This document shows positions 5,270-11,354 of a stretch of DNA of 14,148 bases, one piece after another. Under the pieces are notes generated by a model. It made no database searches. It worked only from the letters and a program-made list of their open reading frames with translations, and was not told where the DNA came from. The stretch is from Hirudo medicinalis (lineage: Eukaryota; Annelida; Clitellata; Hirudinida; Hirudinidae), in NCBI GenBank assembly GCA_011800805.1, contig MPNW01001056.1:5521-19668 (forward strand). Reading direction: 5' to 3'. Made by a program: the position numbers and the translations under genes. The first letter of the stretch is position 1, and every line of letters starts with the position of its first letter.

Positions 5270-7275
5270 ACTAAGATCCAACAAACAAAATATATAATAT
5301 AGTGGACGAGCGTCCAAAATATTACGTATTTATAATTATCATCCCAACAAATGTAATAATAACTAATAATTAACATCAGTAATTACTTCCACAATAAATG
5401 AATTTCCATTTAATCCTCTAGCTCTTCCGAAAGCAGCCAAAATTGCAAATAAAACAGACATCTTTTATCCTGGACAAACTCTGGTTTGCACCGTGGACAG
5501 TTACCCCCAGCTGCCCGTCAGTTGGAATAAACTCTCCGCTCCCTCCTGCCAAAATCCTCCACCATCTATGTCACCAGCTTTAGGTATGGCCACCCTTACC
5601 TTGACACCCAACTGCCTTGGACGACAAACCTGGAGTTGTACTGCCACCTGGATTGATTTGGTAACAGTTGTGAATGATACCATCACCTTTACAGGTAGCC
5701 TGCATTACGATAGCAATATTAATACATTTACATTGCATAATATTTTCATGTAATTTATTTAAATAATATTCATAATTACATTTTATAAATGTTAACTCAT
5801 ATAATTTGAATAAATTATTATTATTATTATTATTATTATTGTTGTTGTTGTTGTTTGTTTGTTTGTTTATTTATTTATTCTTAGACTAAGTTTTTATAAT
5901 TTGTAATATAACTTTATTATTTATAATCAATTTGTAGTTAAATTTCTTTCTTTCAGTTTCAGCCAACATCACCGGGGAGAGTCAGGAACTTCTTGATGCT
6001 GAAGCAAGTGAGGCGATTGGTCGATGTTAAACAACACGAGCGTCATCCGAAAATTATGATAGATTACTAACAAATTATGCTGAAATTATTTGCTTACTTT
6101 ATTATTTGATGTTCATTTTTTTTAAATATTAATAAATAAAGTGTTACACCGGAAAAAAAGCTAATTAACTGTAAATATTAATAATGTAATTTATCTTATT
6201 TAACAAGAAATAATAATTATCCTGCTGTGATGCAACAGTAACAACGTCTGAACGATTTTTCACGATATTTGTTATTTGGATTAAGAAAATTCATTCCAGA
6301 GAGGAAACGAGACATTGGTCTTGGAGTTGGTCTCGGTCTTGGCATTCCGCTGCTGATCCTCATCATCGCTCTCATATATTTCTGCTGCTTTGGTAAGAAA
6401 TTCGCCATAATCTTTACAAATAATTACTTAATTCGATAACTATTTTTTTTGCTTATTTGAATTTTGATCAATTTATCATTTCCTAATTAGTAGAAGTCAC
6501 TTTGAAGTTGTGGACTATTCCGTAAAATATGAATCCCCATCTTGATAAGCATTCATTTTACGCTGTAACTTGGTTTGTTTCTAAAAAAGATCATCAATAT
6601 GCGGNATTTCCTAATTAGTAGAAGTCACTTTGAAGTTGTGGACTATTCCGTAAAATATGAATCCCCATCTTGATAAGCATTCATTTTACGCTGTAACTTG
6701 GTTTGTTTCTAAAAAAGATCATCAATATGCGGTTGTTGTTATCATTCGTCAGTACCACGTTTAAATGTTAATCACATTTAAATGCTGTTCAAAATCAACT
6801 CTACATCAGCCTTAGAATAGCAGGCGATTTTTTAGACCCATTTTTAGATCCCTTCTAAAAACTACAATGGGTTTGCAATTTAAATTTTTACTTAATTGCT
6901 ATTTTTATTTTAAATGGATTTCTTTTTCTAAAAAAGGTTCTCGCCGAGGCGAGTCCACCAAGAAATGACCCGACTAAATTTCCTCAGGCAGTCCCAAAAA
7001 AGGCAACTGCCCCTGTCGCCACCACCAACCCAAACCCAAATCCCAATTTCCACGCTCTTCCCAGTTACAACCAGGTCTCCAAATCTGGCAACGGCGTCAT
7101 CCGCGGAGCACCAGGGGTACCCGACATAGGAGTGGCTCATCTCAACGGGAGTGGCAGCATCCCCCAATTGAACTCATCACTGGATGGCCAAATCAATTTC
7201 AGGACGGGCAGCGGAGCAGTGAATCTGGGAAGGGCCGATTTGGGCGTCCAGAATCGCTCCTTTACCAACATTTGA
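3790..7275 (+). CDS. Gene 2: type I membrane three-Ig-domain receptor-like protein
   Basis: Inferred exons: 3790-3802, 4012-4293, 4532-4737, 5014-5119, 5422-5694, 5957-6007, 6300-6392 and 6937-7275. The first two join to give the signal peptide MIAIALAIALLQSVVQGQT, cut probably after QG. Then come Ig domain 1 (DDYGLYTC), domain 2 split over two exons, domain 3 with four cysteines, a short stalk, KRKRD, a glycine-rich membrane helix and FCCF. Eight N-glycosylation sequons are visible. Introns are phase 1 except inside domain 2. The tail frame is unresolved: direct splicing into 6937 gives GSRRGESTKK and a stop at 6966 (about 351 residues), while the long open frame to 7273-7275 (112 codons) needs a small phase-shifting exon (about 458 residues). 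Likely role: surface recognition or adhesion. Family and ligand are unknown. Gene 1 is the tandem paralogue. Confidence 0.72.
4012..4293 (+). CDS. Gene 2 exon 2: signal-peptide end and Ig domain 1
   Basis: The acceptor is ATAACTTTCAG and the donor is GTTG|GTGAGT; 282 nt, phase 1 at both ends. The domain has GDTANFTL (no B-strand Cys), NCVCSRK (two Cys near the usual Trp position), DGTANLTIS and DDYGLYTCVWN. It aligns along its whole length with the gene 1 exon at 1204. Confidence 0.8.
4532..4737 (+). CDS. Gene 2 exon 3: first part of Ig domain 2
   Basis: 206 nt, phase 1 in and phase 0 out, acceptor TGTTTTAACAG and donor TTG|GTAATG. It encodes EPVLMDVNQVVYNLNDNV and the B-strand Cys (QTC), ending VRKRNL like NRKRTL of gene 1. 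Sequons NVT and NTT are present. Confidence 0.72.
5014..5119 (+). CDS. Gene 2 exon 4: second part of Ig domain 2
   Basis: 106 nt, phase 0 in and phase 1 out, acceptor AATCACTCAG and donor ACAA|GTATTG. It encodes TYSGNAVEDMRTYNVTCQLK and the end of the domain. The F-strand Cys and the YSG start match gene 1. Confidence 0.7.
5215..5267. repeat. (GA)n microsatellite with GAGT variants
   Basis: About 25 GA units with three GTGA variants at the 5' side, inside the intron between domains 2 and 3 of gene 2. It is probably length-polymorphic. Confidence 0.97.
5422..5694 (+). CDS. Gene 2 exon 5: Ig domain 3
   Basis: 273 nt, phase 1 at both ends, acceptor AATCCTCTAG and donor ACAG|GTAGCC. It has LVC, SW, PSC, PNC and TWSCTATW, the same four-Cys pattern as gene 1, and sequons NKT and NDT. 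If the donor is skipped, the frame reaches a stop at 5751-5753. Confidence 0.78.
5814..5880. repeat. Compound microsatellite (ATT)n(GTT)n(GTTT)n(ATTT)n
   Basis: Four adjoining related repeat types lie within 67 bases, in the intron after the domain 3 exon of gene 2. This is typical of stepwise slippage and point change. Confidence 0.95.
5957..6007 (+). CDS. Gene 2 exon 6: membrane-proximal stalk
   Basis: 51 nt, phase 1 at both ends, acceptor TTTCTTTCTTTCAG and donor GCAA|GTGAGG. It encodes VSANITGESQELLDAEA, an acidic stalk with one sequon. Without the donor the frame adds SEAIGRC and stops at 6028-6030. Confidence 0.6.
6028..6030 (+). other. Alternative in-frame stop after exon 6 read-through
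   Basis: Reading through the exon 6 donor in frame gives TAA here, seven residues later. With the poly(A) signal at 6131 this would produce a soluble form of gene 2 ending at the same place in the protein as gene 1. Confidence 0.4.
6131..6140 (+). terminator. Overlapping AATAAA signals upstream of the membrane exon
   Basis: AATAAATAAA, two overlapping canonical poly(A) hexamers about 100 bases after the read-through stop and 160 bases before the membrane exon. It is followed by GTGTTA, a plausible GU-rich downstream element. AT-rich DNA makes chance matches common, so use is inferred. Confidence 0.4.
6300..6392 (+). CDS. Gene 2 exon 7: transmembrane segment
   Basis: 93 nt, phase 1 at both ends, acceptor TTCATTCCAG and donor TTTG|GTAAGA. 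It encodes KRKRD, then GLGVGLGLGIPLLILIIALI and YFCCF. The helix is long enough to cross a membrane. It has a GxGxGxGxG run suited to helix packing, and a Cys pair at the inner face that could be palmitoylated. Only this frame is free of stops and hydrophobic. Confidence 0.8.
6478..6732. repeat. Exact 127-base duplication around one N: assembly junction
   Basis: Bases 6478-6604 and 6606-6732 are identical, separated only by N at 6605. By its place the N matches the C at 6477. A perfect duplicate touching an N, with a length equal to a common maximum k-mer size of short-read assemblers, indicates two contigs with unmerged overlapping ends rather than a biological repeat. Confidence 0.9.
6753..6766 (+). 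CDS. Hypothetical 14-nt micro-exon of gene 2
   Basis: A good acceptor (TTATCATTCGTCAG) precedes 14 bases that read PRLN after completing a Val codon, followed by a weak GTTAAT donor. It is the only phase-1-to-phase-0 option I found after that acceptor, and it would put the membrane exon in frame with the long tail at 6937. This is inference only. Confidence 0.2.
6937..7275 (+). CDS. Gene 2 last exon: cytoplasmic tail
   Basis: The acceptor is a T-rich tract ending CTAAAAAAG. The frame that starts GTT CTC GCC is open for 112 codons to TGA 7273-7275, in DNA much richer in G and C than its surroundings, and reads as a hydrophilic Pro/Asn/Gly/Ser-rich tail with NPNPNPN, LPSYNQV and RSFTNI at the end. 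YNQV fits the YxxPhi endocytic sorting pattern. The frame reached by direct splicing from exon 7 instead stops at 6966-6968. Confidence 0.6.
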   Translation, partial: VLAEASPPRNDPTKFPQAVPKKATAPVATTNPNPNPNFHALPSYNQVSKSGNGVIRGAPGVPDIGVAHLNGSGSIPQLNSSLDGQINFRTGSGAVNLGRADLGVQNRSFTNI

Positions 7276-7921
7276 TTGTTTTTTTCTGGGCTGGGTTTTG
7301 GACCACAATTCACGACAAATATGCAACTATTCTCCTGTCCTTTTTTGCTTTCATTAAGAATGGCATTTATCGTTGGATACTTTCTTGCAGGACTGACTTC
7401 GTAGAAGCGCATTTTTCGACAACCTCAACTTTCATTTTTATCGCATTTAGCAACGGAGGTCTGGAATTTATTCGAGCTCTTAAGGGTGGGATTCTTTAAC
7501 ATATTTTTATTGTTGAAAATCATGCTGCATGTCATCGGTGTTTAGCTGTGGACACTAAAAAAATTGTTCACCTATTTTTAAAATTGAACATTTTTCGAAT
7601 TGTTAAAATTGTTTTTCTGCATTTATTGACCATTCCGAACTTTGCACAGTCCGTCCTTAAGTAGCAATAGCATCAAACGCACATACTTAACCATCCACAG
7701 CCATCTACCATCATCATCCAGCAGGTGTATTGACATGAAACTCACAGACATTTTCGAAGCTACTCACCTTTATTTGAGGGTATTTCAAATTTCCTTCGTC
7801 TATAAAAACAGCATCGTCCAAAGTTTTTTGCATTTACAAAAATTACATTTCTTTCAATTCGCATTTCGTTGTATTTCTAAACTTAATATTTGTGGTTGAG
7901 ATCTGATTTATTTATAATAAA
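7276..7921 (+). other. Probable 3' UTR of gene 2
   Basis: No domain-bearing frame is present. The region follows the tail stop and leads to a canonical AATAAA at 7916-7921. Open frames of 75-91 codons here, on both strands, show no recognisable protein character. Confidence 0.45.
7916..7921 (+). terminator. Poly(A) signal AATAAA, candidate gene 2 3' end
   Basis: Canonical hexamer about 640 bases after the long-tail stop. AT-rich DNA gives many such matches, so this is a moderate call. Confidence 0.4.
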
Positions 7922-8278
7922 TAAGCAATATACAATATATATATATGTATATTTAAATCGCTAAAATATTGACTTTAATTCCGCCAAAAATACGTCTGTG
8001 TTTAGCTTTAACCGTTACACCAAATAATCTCATGAGCGCGTTGATGTTCGTAAATTGATGTTCACTAACCAATTTGAGATTTCACTTTGATTGTTTTAAA
8101 TTTTTATCTTAATTTTGCAGGAAATAATTGTTTACTTTGCGCTTGTTAACAATCTCATGCCGTAGAAATGGGCAGTATTGCTTCTAAGAGTGTACTCATA
8201 AACATTTCCCAGTTGGAATAATATTCAGAGGATCGGTTATTTTTAAATTGGGTTTATTGAAAGTTATTATGATAAAAA

Positions 8279-8294
8279 GATGGATGGATGGATG
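8279..8294. repeat. (GATG)4 microsatellite
   Basis: Four perfect GATG units in intergenic DNA. Confidence 0.9.
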
Positions 8295-9610
8295 AAAAAT
8301 TAATAAAAATAATGACATTTTTGTTTTGCAAAATATTACATCCAATGCAAAGAAAATATTCTAAAATTAATTCACAAATTAGAATTAAATAGAAAGTTAA
8401 TAATAATTATAATAATAAATATGTACAATATTCTGCAAATAATTCAGTAATAATCCCGAGGTAGTGATGTGGTTCGTCTATTACAAATACATGCAGATTG
8501 TTTGTAACACATTTCTTTAAATCACATTTTTCGTCATGCAAACATAACGACCGACAGATTTCATGAAACTTACAATAAAATACTGCATGCCTCGTGAATG
8601 TCAGAGATAGAAAGTTATTCCATGCAAACTTATTTTAGGTTACTTCAACCAGGGATTTTGGCTTACATGAGGAATTAACTAATAATAATTAAAATTATTT
8701 CCGTGTATTTTAGAACATATTTATAGGTCTATCGATCTGAAGCGGGCACCCTTGAAAAGTGAAAAATAATGCTGCATAGTACACCTGTATTTTACAGAGG
8801 TTTGAATGTGTAAAACATTTATCGAGTAAATTTGAACAATTACACAATACGTTCGAAATACTTTCTTGTTTCAAATATTCGTATATTGAATTTTATGCTT
8901 TTTTAAGTTTTTAAGTCGACATTGATGGATAAATAATCACATCATTCCGAATGACTCTGCTTGAGTTAGTTACGCATTCTCTCTGCTAGTTACAGGACTC
9001 TTAAAAAATCAGGTGACCCCGATTGCAATATCTGGCAATTATTTGGTCATAATTCCTAATTCGCATCATGTCGGTAAAACTCAAGATTTCCTAAAAATCA
9101 GAGACTTGACACTATTTCGTGGAAAATTGAAATGCAATTAAAATATTCTCAACGAGCACCTTCTTGTCCAAGTGTGCCGGTTGATTTTGTCTTTGCCGAT
9201 GCACTGTGAATATTGTCCGTGGTACATGCACAAATTAAAACGTTATTCCGTCCTGCCAGTTGCAAGCACTGAATTAATAAACTTAAGCAATGAATTAATG
9301 CACTGTAAATCAACTGAAGCACAAGTTTTCCATGCAACCAAAAAAAAAAACAATTGCAAAATGCAAAAATAAAATTAACCACGCGAATTCTGACATTCCG
9401 ACTCATAAATCAAATGAATTATTCTTTTCTAAATAATTCCAGCCACTGACTGTTATTAATTTTTGCTATCATAAATTTTCCTTTCAGTTCTGCGTAGACA
9501 GGGTCGGTAAAAGTCAACCAACTAAAAACGTAAATATCGGATTCATCTTGTGACTCAAGAGCCACAACACGATGAGCATGTTACCAAAAGAAACCATTTC
9601 TTACAAAGCT

Positions 9611-9636
9611 GTTGTTGTTGTTGTTGTTGTTGTTTT
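9611..9636. repeat. (GTT)n microsatellite
   Basis: Eight perfect GTT units. In one frame it reads poly-Cys, in another poly-Val, with no coding context. Confidence 0.95.
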
Positions 9637-10190
9637 ACTTCCTATTTTAAAAATGGCTTAAATCAGATTCGAATTAATCCACAAACAGCAAAACAAAACG
9701 CTTACAAGCGTATTATGTATCATAATTATTCGTCGTCATAATTATTATTAAAATTATTATTCCTAACTGATAATCACTCTAGTGGAAAAAGTTAGCCACG
9801 AAGAGGTTTCGCTGGTGACATTCAAATTTTGCATTTGCGGTGCTAAATCCATCGCCATTCCACCGGTGAACGAATTGTTAAAAGCTACCCGAATCATCAC
9901 TAACTCACTTTCAAGCTTTTGAAGAATTTCAAATAATGAAATGAATATACATAAATAACTTTATCAACGTGGATGGTGCTAGTCCACTCTTAACTCGATA
10001 CAAATGCTTGTTTCTTGTGCGTTCGTCGTTCGAGTGCAAAACATGTGTTTCTGGCATCTTCGACAATTAATGTCGTTAAGTGGGACGAACGTGTACAGGG
10101 AAAATAAAAAAATAAAAAATTAACTGGTCGACATGTGCGAAAAATATCCTGGCTAACGAGATTACAAACATTCTCTCGCTGCGTGACTAA

Positions 10191-10262
10191 GGTCGATTTC
10201 TACTCTCTCTCCTTCCTTGCAATCTTCCTCACTCCTACTCTATCTCTCTCGGTGCTCATCTC
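10191..10262. repeat. Pyrimidine-rich TC tract
   Basis: An imperfect CT-rich run on the plus strand at the border between the AT-rich part and the CpG-rich part. GAGA-type factors bind such GA/CT tracts in arthropod promoters; a role here is only a possibility. Confidence 0.5.
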
Positions 10263-10527
10263 TAAATTGTAAACAGCTACAGCGAACGAAAAACAACCCC
10301 AAGAGGTGACAAAGTCTTGAATGATTAGAAACACAAAGACATTCGTGCATCGTTCGCTCGACTGTAACTTTATTCATCTGGAATATTCAAACCACGCCAT
10401 CCAGAAAAGCCAGGTTCAGTCGACGGCTGAGCTTCAGAAACTCCGGCTACGAGCAGAGTCACTCCGAACACATCTCCGAGTAAAGCCTAGTCGAAAACAG
10501 AGCAGTATTTGAGGAGGGAAATACGTC

Positions 10528-10535
10528 TATAAATA
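10528..10535 (+). promoter_or_regulatory. TATA-like box TATAAATA
   Basis: TATAAATA in comparatively GC-balanced DNA, with CAACAGG about 30 bases downstream as a possible start. No coding frame is known downstream on this strand before 13041, so it could serve a non-coding exon or be a chance match. Confidence 0.3.
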
Positions 10536-10796
10536 GCACTCATTTAAATCGCTCTCAACAGGCAAGAACAGTGTTAATAGCCTCGTGAAGTCCTGAGAAA
10601 AATGGAGCTACTCGCCTGCCAGCCTGCCTAAGGGGGGAGGTAACGGTAAATAATTATTAACTCGGCTGGAAGGATTTCTTCAGCTGGCTAGTGTGGGTTT
10701 TTTACGGAAATTATCTCGGTTCCGCCCCTCGTCTCGAGCTAACAATCAGAGGGGAGGTTCGTCCGTGTTCTATATTTTGTGTTTGGGGATTTTTAC

Positions 10797-10832
10797 GGCA
10801 GCGGCAGCAGCGTCGGATGAGCCGGACGCCAT
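10797..10832 (-). CDS. Candidate first coding exon of a minus-strand gene
   Basis: Read on the minus strand, ATG at 10832-10830 has G at -3 and G at +4, and encodes MASGSSDAAAAA. A GTAAAA donor follows directly, in phase 0. The Ala/Ser/Gly-rich start is typical of many first exons in GC-rich promoters. I could not find its next exon to the left, so the product is unknown. It may be an unspliced 20-codon chance frame. Confidence 0.25.
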
Positions 10833-11040
10833 TTCCTCGCGAAATCGTCTCTGAAATCGGAATAAAGTGGATCTAAATCCGGAAATTTTTCCTCGCTCGG
10901 ATGGATGGAATTTAAGAGAGTTGAATTTGTAAAATTGGAGCGATTTAAAAATAGACATAGAGGTTGGTTAGGTGCCTGGACGAACTCCAACATCTAGGTC
11001 GTTTCAGTACTCGACGACACGTGGTACATCGTTCGACGCC

Positions 11041-11083
11041 TCGACCAATCGGAGGAGCCGATTCAAATCCCGTCGACCAATCG
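11041..11083 (+). promoter_or_regulatory. Paired CCAAT boxes in a direct repeat
   Basis: The 11-mer TCGACCAATCG occurs at 11041-11051 and again at 11073-11083, 32 bases apart. CCAATCG/CCAATCGG fits the NF-Y recognition core. A transcription start 50-100 bases downstream would fall near 11130-11180. Confidence 0.45.
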
Positions 11084-11354
11084 CAGGACTCGACAGAAAA
11101 GATGGCAGGCAGCGTGTAACTCTAGTAAATTGTATTGCACGGCAGCAGACGAGTTTAACCGCTCGCTCGAGAATTCTTTTTTTTTATTTTCGGAGGATTT
11201 TTTTTTTGTTAGCTCCGGTGTTCTCGATCGACTCGCGTTCCATGTTTTTCTGTCGTCGGATCGCTTTTTCGCCAGGAGATGTTACGAGTTTTTTGGGGCG
11301 AAATACGAAGCAGCATGGTCGAGCACGAGTCTCACTTTCCGAGGCGGGAAGTTC

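Larger units (their letters stand above)
7922..10190. other. AT-rich intergenic DNA
   Basis: No gene, RNA gene or mobile-element coding region is recognisable on either strand. It contains small simple repeats at 8279 and 9611. The 63-85-codon open frames near 9150-9740 are low-complexity or encode poly-Cys from the GTT tract, and are not supported. Confidence 0.55.

Noticed and set aside
6478..6732. True tandem duplication in gene 2
   Set aside because: The copies are perfectly identical and separated only by an N, which fits unmerged contig ends better than a biological repeat.
1204..7275. Assignment to the Hydractinia Alr family or another named receptor family
   Set aside because: The overall architecture is reminiscent, but I cannot show sequence homology without a search, and the CpG-rich half gives no support for that organism.
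6928..7412. Minus-strand frames opposite the tail exon
   Set aside because: They mirror the GC-rich tail exon on the other strand and show no domain or splice evidence.
10321..10512. 63-codon plus-strand frame upstream of the TATA-like box
   Set aside because: No domain, no splice signals at its ends, and its position relative to the promoter-like elements argues against coding.
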